In this document: positions 51,202-62,951 of the stretch, one piece after another | How the letters are laid out: the number at the start of each line of letters is the position of its first letter | Numbering within the stretch: the first letter of the stretch is position 1 | NCBI GenBank assembly: GCA_014529385.2 | Contig: CM043947.1 | Location: forward strand, 99,482,036 to 99,546,035 | DNA: 64,000 bases | DNA from: Adiantum capillus-veneris | Taxonomy: Eukaryota; Streptophyta; Polypodiopsida; Polypodiales; Pteridaceae | Reading direction: 5' to 3' | The notes under the pieces: model-generated | What the model was told of the DNA's origin: nothing | Database searches by the model: none | What the model saw: only the letters and a program-made list of their open reading frames with translations | Made by a program: the position numbers and the translations under genes

Positions 51202-51309
51202 GGTCACCTGGTGACCATTTCCCGTAATACAAGTGACTGTATGGTGACCGGCGGGGAGTCCAGAGCCATGCGGGGACTTGTATTATTGGGGGATGGTCAC
51301 CGAGTGACC
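51202..51309. repeat. 108 bp imperfect inverted repeat (MITE-like)
   Basis: The arm GGTCACCTGGTGACCAT...TAATACAAGT (51202-51234) faces its reverse complement at 51276-51309 with about five mismatches and one indel. The tip of each arm is itself near-palindromic (GGTCACC/GGTGACC). No clear target duplication flanks it. Confidence 0.75.
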
Positions 51310-52992
51310 ATGCTTGATTGTCAAGGATAGTGGGGAGAGGGGCCTCGAGTGCTCTCTGATGTAGGCATAGATTGAAGAGATTTTGAGTGCTGGTTTGGCA
51401 GAGTTTCCGAGTGTTAAGTTGTCACCAGCCCATGCAATCCGGATGGCAATATTCTAGAGTTGTCAAATATTGAATGCATTCCTCGTGCTGATATGGAAAG
51501 GATTGATTGGTCAATGCATTGTGCTCGTTTTATGTGTGGAGTTGTCCTACATCTACCAGTGCATGCATTCCATTTTGTTATAGAACTTGCCTCAGATGAG
51601 CGGTTGGGAGGGGCTGCCCCCCAACCCACGACCTTGACGGTCTATGTCTGCTACTAAAGTGTGGTGAGTTATGGAATTATATGTGGAAATCAAGTTATGT
51701 ATTTTGAGATTTTGTTATGGAAGAAGATTAGACTTAGAAAATTTTATTCCAATAAATTGGCCTCTGCAAATGTGGAGACAAAATACAATTTCATAGCAAA
51801 TGTGGCTTTTGAATGAAAGGCTGAACATGGCATAGATTCAACATGGACAATGCTACAGCCAATTTTGGCAAAAAAGTACTCTGAAATTTATTAGGTAGAC
51901 CATTTTTGCAATAGCTTTAGATGATCTAAGATGAGGTAAAATTTACAATGTATTACTCAAGCAAGTAGCATTAATAAAATGAGTCAATTTGAAAGATCGT
52001 TCTTTAAGAGAGGTGGCTAGAACCCTTGTCGTGAGGAGTTTTCTTTGACAAATAAGAGTGATTTGCTATCTTCGATTGAGGAAAACCTAGAGGGGAGTGC
52101 TCAAGCATAAGAGGAGCCATACAAACACATCCAATACAATTACCTAGTGTCACTATTGCATGTTGGATTGGAGCCATCCACTCTCACACTCTGAGTAGTA
52201 ACTTAGAGAATATACAATACATTGGGGAGTACATAGCTGATATCTTGGTCAATGAGGTAAAATGCCCACATGAAATTTATGTGTTGCCTATCAAGATTCT
52301 ATTTAGCAAGTAATTCTTGGAACACCTTGGTTGAGGAAAACCAAATCTACTCTAGACTTAAATAACGACTTACACTGGTTGCAAATGCTCAAAGGAGAGG
52401 TAGTTGTAATGTTTATAAAATCAAGCCAACTTCAAACTGCTCTCCTATCCACAAACCACTAAATAGACAACAAAAATAGCAACTTTCACATAGTGTCGAT
52501 AGAATTTGGGTCCCAGAAGCACAACTTGTTGGTGATGTGTCTTAAATATGGGGATCCAAATCACTCTTGCATCGAAGCAATGCGAATTTCATGACACCGC
52601 CCAAAAAGCTTAGGGCACCAAAGCCTATAGTTCCTAAGACACTCAAACAAGTTTGCATTCCCCAAAAAGTTCTTGTGACAACTGCACTCAGATTGTCTAA
52701 GCCGGGATCCAAAGCTACCATCCTAAGGAAACTAACTAGAGGTAGACCACTACCAACTTTGTTGGGTTACATTAACCTCAAGCTACTATGGAAGTGCATC
52801 CACCAGCACCCATCAAAGAAAAGGCCCTACACTAACAATCCATGATATTCAACCCTAATACCGTAAAAAAATTATCCTTGACATCAAAATTCCTCGAGCA
52901 ACTCGCTCAAGAATCTCATCTAACAACATACAGTTGAAGTTGTTTCCATTGCATGATACAATGAAATATATGATCTTGCATAAGCACTTTGT
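51310..52992. other. Unassigned AT-rich DNA
   Basis: No gene, LTR or tandem repeat recognised. A 92-codon frame at 52567-52845 has no known domain. Confidence 0.5.
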
Positions 52993-53222
52993 TGGTTATC
53001 TCATGCATTTGCACTATCCTCTTAATCAAGGACATCATGGTGGACTCCCCATAGGTAGGGAGCAACTTAACAGCTTAACAGGTCAACAACAAGATCAAGC
53101 TTGGTGGTTATCTCATGCATTTGCACTATCCTCTTAATCAAGGACATCATGGTGGACTCCCCATAGGTAGGGAGCAACTTAACAGCTTAACAGGTCAACA
53201 ACAAGATCAAGCTTGGTGGTTA
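52993..53222. repeat. 112 bp perfect tandem duplication
   Basis: Two copies with period 112 (for example TCTCATGCATTTGCACTATC at 52999 and again at 53111) with no visible differences. No coding frame is evident. Confidence 0.93.
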
Positions 53223-54686
53223 TTTTATTTTTATTGAAATTTATGTTTGGTTGCAAAAATGAATACTCTTTGGGAGCAAAAGATGATCTATCAAGCAAGA
53301 TAAGAGGATAAATTAGATAAATTTGTACGCAAATTTGTAAATAGACAAGTTAGACATTAAAATATAGCTAATCAATGACTAATATCAAGGCCAAAACTTA
53401 AGAAAATTGGATCAAAGGATTACGATTGGATTAATGATGGTTGTTATATATTTTGTTTTTTTATTGGGGACTTTGGCTGTGCTTAGTTAAACGTTTTAAA
53501 ATTTTTCTTCGATTTTCTTAATTGACTTGTGAATAATCAATGAAATCCAAAGAGTTTTAGAACATTCAAAAGCCACTAAGACTTGGTTTAGGGGTTCCAA
53601 CAAAATTTTTTGAGAACAACACGATCATGAGACGACACCTTTACTATCTGAGAAGCCTCTATTAAATGGGGGAATCGGCTTAAAGGTATCAAAAGCTCAA
53701 GAAATCTCCATCATGAAGTGGGAAATCATTTAAGAAAGCCGACATATTTTTTTGGATTAAATTGGGCTCAAAACTACCACAAAACCTTGATTTCAGTGTT
53801 TGGAGAGAAATATGGGAATTGCATGAGAAAGCCAACATATGAATAGGGCCTTCTCATAAGTGCGCATGTAGCATATGCTGTGTAGATCACTTATAATCAT
53901 CTTAAAAGGGGGAGGTCAACCGAAAATCTAGGAAAAGAGTTAAAAAGCAAGGGCTCTAGCTTGAGAGGCAAGTAATCTGCTAATATAAGTGAAACTGAGA
54001 AAGACTCGAAAAAGGTAGAAAAAAGTAGAAGAAAGATGAAGTGGCAATAAGAGGTACAAAGACCAAAATAGCCTCACCTAGACAAAAGATGACCCTGTAG
54101 TGGTAAGGGCCCATGAAGAACCAAATACTGAAGAATGAGCAAGCAGTAGAAGCTTTCTCAAGAGAAAATTAGAATTGCTCAAGAAAGGTAAAGAGTTATC
54201 AAGGAACAATATGATAAAGAACACTACAAATCCACAGAAGATAGAGAGGATTCTCCTCCATCTTTGCCTCATGACACCGCACGTGAGCTCGAGAAGTTCT
54301 TAGAAATGTAGTCACTACAACCACTCAAAAGAAAGCACAATAACAAGTCTAAGAGGAGAGAAGTGAGGAAAGTGTTCAAGAGGAGCAATTCCAAGATCCA
54401 CCACCTCCACTATCATTTAAGCCCATTGACACACAATTTAAAGCAGCATGTTGATAAATCACTTGAAGACAATTGGATCAAAACATATATTGGCGGTACC
54501 AAAAAGAGGTGTCTTGGACACTCCTTTTTGGAGGCTTGAATGTGGAGGAATAGGACGGGCACTATTTTGTCTATTCAGTTTTGAAACTTGGGGAAGTCGA
54601 AAAAACAAAGTATGAGCATTAACGTTTGCAAAGTAGCATACCCCACATTAGCACATACAATGCTCCATTTTGATCATTTGTCTGAA

Positions 54687-54690
<4 letters not shown>
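53223..54690. other. Unassigned DNA, possibly decayed retroelement
   Basis: A purine-rich plus strand with a phrase near 54380-54420 (GAGGAGCAATTCCAAGATCC) that could be a gag-like relic (EEQFQDPPPP), but too short to assign. Confidence 0.35.

Positions 54691-54769
<79 letters not shown>
54691..54769. repeat. (CT)n microsatellite
   Basis: About 39 uninterrupted CT units. Confidence 0.97.
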
Positions 54770-54772
<3 letters not shown>

Positions 54773-55569
54773 GACAAGTATGACTGCTCATAGAGCCTTG
54801 GAAATTGTACAAGAAATACGATGGTAATACATGATTCCTGGATATGTATGTTTGATCACTCTCATATGGCCCATAAGACTTGTTTTTTGATGGACTGACT
54901 TGGTTTTATACAGATCTAGAGAGTGCTTTGATTTGTCCGCAATTGAGAATTTCACAACACATCCCAAAGGACCTTGTGCTAGGTCTATGAAAGTATTGGG
55001 CTGCAAAGAGGAGCAAACAAAGAAGCACGGAGAAGGGGATGGAACCGATGCAAGAGGATGGGGATGTTGATGAGCGAGACTCTAAGAAAATTTGTAGAGA
55101 AATGGCTAAGTGCTTACAAGTGTAAACAATCAAACAAGCTTTTCAAACATCTATAGATAAAGATTCTATAGGAACTCGTCCATCATCAAATGTCCTTAGT
55201 GTTGCAACACACGTTGGAGACAATAGAAAGTCATTTCTGCAAGCATTTTCATAATTTGTATGAGGTGAACACACCACCTCAATCAAATAATGGGTTTTTT
55301 TTAAAAAAATGGGCTACTATCATGGTGTGCCTTAGTGGCCCTGCCAAGGCTTAGGGCCTACACCATTGCATCAAACAAGCAGCATCATGATCGAAATCAA
55401 GGAAATTGTGTTTCAGTTTTGGATAGTTGAGACCCAGGTCTCCCAAAATAAAAATAAATAATGTTGAAAGAGTATAGGTAGGTGTGCCCATGTGATGCAT
55501 CTAGTGCATCTACTAGACTTATCTCAAGTATATAACTTCACTCAAGCACATACTTTTTTTTCTGAACCA

Positions 55570-56110
55570 TATTTAGATTATCACTGCTCCTTCAAAGTGC
55601 ATGAGAGTGCTTCAAAGTGCTTGGCTAGGCTTCAAAAATATTTGCTTCGATAGTTCCTTGACGTGCACATTTGTATATCAAAGCAATTGAAAGTGCTTCA
55701 AAAGGCTTGGCATAGCTTTGCAGTACCTAACTAGGGTCTAAAGTGCTTGTCAGTGCTTCACATTGTGTCAATCAATTTAAATGGGCTTTAGAGTGCTTGA
55801 TGATGCATCAAAGTGCTTAATTGGGCTTCAAAAAGCTTGGCAATGCCTCAACAATTCTTAGAAGTGCTTGTCTTGGCATCAGAGTGTTCTTGCAATGCTT
55901 CAAAGTGCTTCGTTGTGGTCCACCAAAGTGCTTCAATGGGCCTCAAAGTGCTGTCAAGAAAGGGCTTCTAAGTTTTTGGAAGTCTTATGAATGAGCCAAA
56001 AATTGACTTTCAATGACTCAAGGTGCTTGATAGTGTCTCAAAGTGTTGGAAAGTGCTTTAAGTATCTTAATTGGGCTTCCAAGTAGTTTAAGATAGTATC
56101 TTTCAAGTGC
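55570..56110. repeat. Degenerate GCTTCAAAGTGCTTG array
   Basis: The words GCTTCAAAGTGCTTG, GTGCTTGTCAGTGCTTCA and variants recur at irregular 15-35 base spacing for over 500 bases. They are related in composition to the CTTGAGGTGCTTGA array at 10680-10870 inside element C. Confidence 0.8.
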
Positions 56111-56932
56111 TTCCAATAGTCTATATCTCAAGTGTTGAAATGCTACTTCAAATTCCCTAGAGGGTTAGTTGAGCACTTTCAAAGTAGGAATCACTTTTAA
56201 AATCCCTTGAACTATTATCAACCACTATTTATAGCTCTACCAAAGCACTAAGCTATGAGTGGTGCTTACATGTAGGTTGGAAAATTCTTCATTTAGCCTT
56301 TCACTATTAGTACCCACACCAACCATTGAAAGTGCCTCAGTCAACACATTTTTTATCTCATCTTTGTTCTTCGCTATTGCACCTTCACTATCACTGGGAG
56401 CTTCTTTCAATTGTTGCAATTCAACTCTAACGCTCTTCGATTCTATAATAATAGGTGCACAAGCAAAGAAGGTCTCTTCATTGTGCAACCACAAGTCCCA
56501 CTTTTCTTGTAAGAACAACACAAGCCACATTCTCTTCAGCACAATGTACCTTGACATCAATATCCTACACAATTCCATGCACCCATTCTATGTATAGGGG
56601 CTTGGATGCAGAATCGATAGGTTTGATTGATACACCAACGTGGCTAGTACAAGATTGAACTCATGTTCATTTTGTGGGGCTTCACATGGTAGACCGTACT
56701 CAACGATGAACTTGCTAACTTTGCCTTACAAGGGATGGATATGGAGTGAGTTTTTCTTTTTCCACCATTGCAGTCCATGCCATCAATTTCCGTCGATTGT
56801 TGCCTCCTGTATCGATGGTATGTGGCCTTTCCTTTGGGACCTCGCAATCCCTCTTGCTTCTTCACATTGCGCCATGAACTGCAAACCCCCCACCACCCAG
56901 TCTCTCATTATCTATCCTTCTCTCTTTTCCCT

Positions 56933-56949
56933 CCCCCCCCCCCCCCCCC

Positions 56950-57020
<71 letters not shown>
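56933..57020. repeat. Compound C28(CT)n(CA)n tract
   Basis: 28 cytosines (56933-56960), then CT repeats (to 56984), then CA repeats (to 57020). On the opposite strand this resembles the GA/G42 tract at 2575-2894. Confidence 0.95.
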
Positions 57021-57022
<2 letters not shown>

Positions 57023-57050
57023 CATTGGGCGAACATGACTGTGCTTTGCT

Positions 57051-57278
57051 GCCGTCTTAGCGGCACCGAGCAAATATGATCGAATTGAGCGTCCCCAAGC
57101 AAATCTTGATCGGGTCATGGAAGAGAATCGTGATCTCAAAGCTCGTCTTAGCAAGCTTGAGGCACGATTTGAGTCCATGGCCGATCTTACAACCAACAAA
57201 GTGAAAGAAGTCAAAGCCAAGGCCATTGAAACCCACTCGCCAACACTTGCGAAGATGAAGACATGTGTGACAATATAG
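57051..57278 (+). pseudogene. Unrecognised coiled-coil-like coding fragment
   Basis: An open stretch of about 75 codons, ending at TAG 57276, reads YDRIERPQANLDRVMEEN then DLKARLSKLEARFESMA, a plausible coiled coil with Leu/Arg heptads. A continuation in another frame (about 57290-57523) is also protein-like. It could be the N-terminal region of a retroelement gag, but no family is recognised. Confidence 0.35.
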
Positions 57279-57727
57279 CTTTGAGAACAACGACTTCAAG
57301 AAGAAAATACCCTCAAGATCCCCATTGGCGGGCTACCCCAAGCATGGGAAGGTCGGCTCAAGCTTCTCCAACAATCACGTCTCTCAAAGGTACCAAGTTT
57401 TGGATCGCAGAAGAACTCACTCCGCTACAACTCAAATGCAAAAGTGAAGAGCTCAAGAAGGTACATGAAGCCCGCAAACAAGGTAAATGGACAGTCTATC
57501 GAGGTGTCAAAGCTATCATCTAGGAGTTTCAAAATCCCAAATCGGCTCCCCCCCACAGATGACCCCCCCTAGCTTTTTGTCTTCCCCCCTTTTTCTTTTC
57601 CATCTTCCCAACGGACCCTCAGACCTTAACTAATATGCATCAGTGCGATTTTCCACAAAACGCACCCGTTGTAATGTTTGTTTTTGGTCCCATAGGTCAT
57701 ATCTAACCTTCATGGATAATAATTCAA

Positions 57728-57736
<9 letters not shown>

Positions 57737-57779
<43 letters not shown>
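57737..57779. repeat. (CT)n microsatellite
   Basis: About 21 CT units, preceded by an imperfect CTCTCTCG tract. Confidence 0.95.
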
Positions 57780-57782
<3 letters not shown>

Positions 57783-58249
57783 CTCTTGTAGCCATTTTTG
57801 ACCTAGTAGATAGCAATTTACTCTTTTGATCTTAGCTTCTTCATCCAAATTCCAATTTAGGTGATCTATAGACTCAATCAAAGAGCACAACAATCTCTAT
57901 GCATTAATCTCCATACAACAAATAGAAGGATTTATTGTAGCAACATCACTTAAGTGAATAAGTTCGGGGAAGTTGACTCTCACCTCTCGTTTTTGACACA
58001 ATGTCTTGTAGCACTCACAAGGATTCTTCTTCTCCAATAGTTCACAACCATTGTAAAAATTATCCAAAATCTTCTTAGGATAAAGATAGCAACATAAGCA
58101 CTCCACCGACGACATCAGAAACCGTGATTATGGCCTACTTGGTATCATTGCAATAGACCATAAACAAGAAAAGTGAAGCCTTAAGGGTACTTGCAATGGA
58201 TAATGGCATGCTAAGGACACTTGAGATGCAAATAGCACATTTGTGCAAC

Positions 58250-58500
58250 ATGAAGAGGAAGTCAAAGAATGTACATGCTTTGAAGGAGTGCATGAGCAAA
58301 GCAGAGCATGACCGTATATATAAAGAGGAGAAGTTTGACATGATGAGTCATGACGTGATATGAAAAATTGCATGATGGAAGTCAAAGAATGTAAATGCTC
58401 TTTTATGGACTTGAATGCTTTGAAGGAGTGCATAAGCAAAGTGGAGCGTGACCGTATATTGAAAGAGGAGAAGTTTGACACGATGAGACATGATGTAAGA
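58250..58500 (+). repeat. Duplicated coding-like unit
   Basis: Two imperfect units of about 120 bases (58254-58360 and 58380-58500) share GAAGTCAAAGAATGTA, TGCTTTGAAGGAGTGCAT and GAGGAGAAGTTTGACA. Both translate to ALKECxSKxExDRI-KEEKFD-MxHDV, a charged helix, with stops between them. Family unknown. Confidence 0.55.
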
Positions 58501-58508
58501 GATAAAAA

Positions 58509-59036
58509 ATGTATGCACGACCAAGTCTTGGGCTGATGTGTGTATTAGCAATGTCCTCTCTTATGCAAGTTATGGCCCAAACAAAGAATGCTGAAAATGT
58601 GGATACATGGGAGTTGAGGGAATGGGAGAGACGTTCCAAGAACATTGCCATTCGTGATTTCCAAAGAGAAATCAGAGATGCCTCCTTATTTTTCCATTGT
58701 TATTGAAGATTCCATTAAAAAATATTGTCTTGTCAAGAGTTAATGGTTTTTGGGTCACATGGAGTGGGTAAACAAAGAGCTTTTCGCTTGGGAGAACGAC
58801 CATTATATGAAACCAAGCTAAAGATTATCCTTAATAATAGTTGGATTTATTTGACATGTATAAAATGTTTTATATGTGAAGATTGCACTATTAGGCAAGA
58901 ACACATGTGTTGGAATGAGGATAGGAATAAGAAAAACAAGGACATGCTCATGAAGAAAACAAGTCAAGGAGGTAGCGAGCCCTGGAGAAGATATGAGCAT
59001 GTGACCTATGAGGTTGAGTTACAATTGAAAGTATGA
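58509..59036 (+). other. Two short unrecognised open frames
   Basis: Frames at 58509-58706 (ending WELREWERRSKNIAIRDF...) and 58725-59036 follow the duplicated unit on the same strand. No known domain; they may be scraps of one decayed gene. Confidence 0.25.
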
Positions 59037-59132
59037 TTCTGGAATTGCAATGGATACCCATGAAATGTGGAGATTGGCATAGATGAACTAACTAGCAAAG
59101 CCAAGGTTATATTTCTTGTTGAAACTTGGGAT

Positions 59133-59292
59133 ACAATGTCAGGCCTAGGGTAACACCGGGCAGGCCAAGGGCAAGGACGGACATGCAATAGAGGGGGTCC
59201 CTATTATTAGCAAGGCAGGGCCTATATAGGGCACGGTTGGGTGGTAAGTAGCATTCTCCAACCCCCTCAGTCTCAGATTGGTATCAGAGCTC
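59133..59292 (+). mobile_element. LTR remnant with tRNA-Met primer site
   Basis: TGTCAGGCCTAGGG at 59137, CCTATATAGGGC near 59220 (TATA-like) and CCCTCAGTCTCAGA run up to TGGTATCAGAGC (59279-59290). The layout and wording resemble the short LTR of element C (TGTCAGGAC..., CTATATAGTG, CTCAGTCTTTACA). No partner LTR or coding interior was found. Confidence 0.65.
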
Positions 59293-59348
59293 AGGGAGAG
59301 GGGAGCTATGGAGGAAGGGAAAGGTTGCCTTACATGGCTTTGCATGCT

Positions 59349-59374
59349 GTGTGTGTGTGTGTGTGTGTGTGTGT
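59349..59374. repeat. (GT)n microsatellite
   Basis: About 13 GT units just inside the 59133 LTR remnant. Confidence 0.9.
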
Positions 59375-61830
59375 CCATGATGACTATGGGCAAGCCTCTT
59401 GCAAGACAAAGGAGAAAGTCGTGGGTGCAAGAATTCCATCTTTCTCATGAGATCCTCCATGGCGAGAGCAGTCCCTTGCATGGGAGAGTTCGGCGACAGA
59501 GGGGTTGACTGTGGGAAACAACCCTAAGGAGGGCAGCGAGCCAAGATGGAGCACTGCAAAATCCTGAGTAGATGGAATCTATGAACTCGCGCTATCATGT
59601 AGGGTGGAATTTGCTTCATGACTAGCTTGTTTCGAGCAACAGGTGGGCTGCTACCAGCAGGTTTTCTCTTTGTGTTGCCATTTGCAGCAAGCTGCCATCG
59701 CCATTTACAGGTTCACATGATTTTTAATTTTATGAATTCAATGGCTCTGTAAAGGCTCCAAAAGGACATCCTAAGGTATTTTTCCCACATTGGTCGAGGT
59801 CATGCACGACATGCAAGGCCATGAACAACTGAGGATTCTGATTTTGGTTACAATACATCCTCTAGCTGCAACAAATTTCAAAGATTCTCAATAGGATTCT
59901 GGAATAAGTAAAGGAAGCTCTCGGTAAAATGGCCAAATTCTTCTCCATTTTGCATGTTAGGAGAACTCAAAGCTAGGAAGAAACATTATGACATGGCCGT
60001 AAGGCCAAGAAGGCCATGCCAAGCCACTGATTAGCTAGTTGGGCAAGAAGTGTTGAATTCGACAACACCAATTGCATAATAAAAACATGAATATCTCGGC
60101 AAGGACCTTAGATCTCATCCCTCATATACTTGAATATGTCCTTGAGGTTGGACCGGAGTTAACGGTTAAGTAGCTGCAATGGGGAAAGGATCGATAAAGG
60201 ACGGCAATAGGTTTTCAATGATTGTGAAAGACACAATCGGGTGGGATTCTTTGATGTTTTTAGAGAGCATCGTTTCCTCATGGTTTTGGTAAGGAGATTG
60301 TAAGCAATCCGATTGCAGTAGAGAGATAACTCAAGTTGATTTTCAAATATAATTTGGTAGCATTACAAGTCGCCGCCTTGTAATAAGGCATCCAACAAAC
60401 TGATGTAGGATGTTTGACTGCATGCAAGGCGTGAGTGGCAAGCCATGTGGAGATTTCGATAAGGGAATTCAGATTAGACAATATGCAAGGTCTTTTGTCG
60501 AGTACTCTAAAAACAACAGAGTCTTCAGGTATGCCATTTTATTCATGTGGGGTTTTTAATCCATATATGAACTAATCTTACAAGATTCTATGGAGGGATC
60601 TTTGAAAGTTAAACTTTGATGCAAAGGCAAGGTTGCCTAGCAATAACGTAAAGTTCAAGCAAGGCTTGATCCATCGACAACTTATGTAAAGTTCAGGCAA
60701 GGCATGCATGGCTATGAGCCAGACTCAACAACAAGCAACTCGTCTCAGAAGAGGGACAAGGTTAGCCACTCTTAAGTTCTACTTCATTTTCTTTCTTTAA
60801 CTTTTCATTTAAAAAACTTTTCTCTGTTGTGCAATGCAAAGTGCTTTGCCAGACTTCATGCGAAGCAAGGCTTCTATTCTATACCAAGGTACTATCCCCA
60901 TTGACTTCAGATCAAGGATAATGGCATACATATTTGGCACTAAGTGGATATAAGATCACAGTTTCTGCAACAATGCATAGTGATGTATCCATGCATGTCT
61001 AATCATGCAAGGCAAGTATAATAGTGGTTCACACGGTTGAGACTGTCATTGAAGCCAAGGGCTTATTATTCTATTTTTCTGATATGCATGCATGGCATGC
61101 GAATATAATGGTAGTACATTCACTTTAGCATTGTTTACGCTTTCGCAATAACATCAGCTACTCTATACAAAAGAATTGAGACTGGTAGATGGGCTTTCAA
61201 TCATTGTATATGTATACAATGGTGAACACTTTCAATCATTGGCTCTATGCACAAGGTGCAACCAATCCCAATGATGGTTTCTATGGGTAGCAAGTAGGCA
61301 TGGCCTAACTATCAAGCAACTTTCATGAAAAGACATGAACACATTAAGAGAGCCTCCATGTAGGTAATCTCTTGTGTAAAAACCTAAGAAAATCTAGTAT
61401 GACTATTTTCTTTGGGCTATTCAACATCTTCCACCTCTGTTCATGGAGGGAGAATATATTCTTTCATGATTTAATTGTGCATAAGATTCCAACTATAGAA
61501 CATCTGTTGCTTAGTTGTAGAATTGATTATGTCTCTAGGATTGATATTCTCAGGGGTATGACTCAACTCATACACAATCACTCCATGGGTGTTGAGACTC
61601 ATGATTTGAGCTCAGCACAATTGTACTTTCAAGGAAAGAAGTCCGTAATCTACCAAGTGGTAGTAGACAAACTCAACTTTCTCAGTTGATTCCAAACACT
61701 TTTGACCATGGTAGACTGTGCTTGTCATTGTTGTGGGTGCTAGGTTGATAACCAAGCAGTTTGACCTTGCAGAAGCTAACCAATGGTTTGGATTGCAAAG
61801 GTAGCAACCAGGGTTAGTTTTTCTTTATGT
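59375..61830. other. Unassigned DNA
   Basis: No recognised gene. GCAAGGC-type words are frequent around 60620-61030. A 105-codon frame at 61372-61689 has no known domain. Confidence 0.45.
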
Positions 61831-62037
61831 CTGGGTGCCCTGCACTAGGACTATCATGACATTCATAAAGAATTTGGTGCCAAATGTTTGCGTCCATTAG
61901 TACACAAACTCTCCCCTTGTGGCGTATATACCCATCATATATGGAAAAATTCTTCCATCTTTACAACTCAGCAGTCGAAAGAGGAGAATTGTATGTGGAG
62001 GTTAAAGACACACTACCATCATTGGAGCAAGAAGGAT
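61831..62037 (-). pseudogene. Fragment of a C-type gypsy integrase
   Basis: The reverse complement aligns with element C at about 13530-13740, covering the RNase H-integrase linker (CTCCAATGATGGTAGTGT, AACCTCCACA) to the HHCC finger (TGTCATGATAGTCCTAGTGCAGGGCACCC, that is CHDSPSAGHP). It joins copia sequence directly at about 62038. Confidence 0.8.
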
Positions 62038-62520
62038 CCCGCAGTTTCTTTGCATGGGCCCACAAACATCACTATGCACAAGCTGTAACCTGCATGTGGC
62101 CCTAATTGACCATCCTTTGGAAACTTAGAATGCTGCATCTTACCCAAAATATAACCTTCACAAACATGTTTATATAGGTGCTTGTGCTTCAAGAGGCGAC
62201 AAAGAAGCAACCATATCAGATTTTTGCAAACGTAGTGAACTGGCAAATTCAGATGTCCAAAATGTGCATGCCAATGTTTTGCATTTGAAATAGCCTTAGA
62301 ATCTACAACTGCATTTGCAAAATTCTTCCCACACTTGTCATACAAAGTGAGCTTATACAACCCATGTCATAAAATGCCAGATGCAACAAATTTCATCACC
62401 AAAACTAAGATCATGTACTCTACATCTATCATCCACAAATTTGACAACAAGACCAAGTCTAGCAAGTGCAAATACATGCAAAAGATTCTTTTTTATCTCA
62501 GGTACATACACTGCATCAAC
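62038..62520 (-). pseudogene. Copia integrase N-terminal part
   Basis: Minus-strand reading gives HWHAHFGHLNLP (HHCC His pair), CKHVCEGYILGKMQHSKFP (Cys pair) and, in another frame, LVHSDVCGPMQ with the first catalytic Asp. Sequence then stops at the gypsy junction. Confidence 0.8.
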
Positions 62521-62535
62521 AAGTGTGAAAGAACT

Positions 62536-62847
62536 TCAATTTGCAGCAGTAAACACAATTTTTCCAACCCCCTTGATCGGATAAGAAGCATGTTTGCCAC
62601 AAGTGATTGAATTCCCATGAGGGACATCCTCGAGAGAGGTAAACAAGTTACAATGAGAGATAAAGTTCTTTGTAGCACCACTATCAAAGTACCACACTTG
62701 AGCATTTGCAACAACTGACAAACATACATCATCAACAATAGGTGCATTTGTTGTGGAACCAACCTCTTTTTTCTTAGCCTCTTTGGCCTTCAACTTAGGA
62801 CACTGCTTGGTCAAATGATCATTAGATTTACAATAATGGTACCGCAT
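62536..62847 (-). pseudogene. Copia nucleocapsid knuckle and protease
   Basis: RYHYCKSNDHLTKQCPK is a zinc knuckle whose first Cys has become Tyr; protease active site WYFDSGATKNFIS is intact. Follows gag after frame disruptions at about 62850-62960. Confidence 0.85.
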
Positions 62848-62951
62848 TACCGCATCATTTTTTTTCCCTTATCACTAGAATTTCACACAAATTGCTGCCA
62901 GTAGAAGCATTAGGAACATGCGGTTTACCACTCGCAAAAGACGAGAAGTGG

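Noticed and set aside
52567-52845. 92-codon basic frame
   Set aside because: No domain, no related copy, and located in AT-rich DNA without other coding signs.
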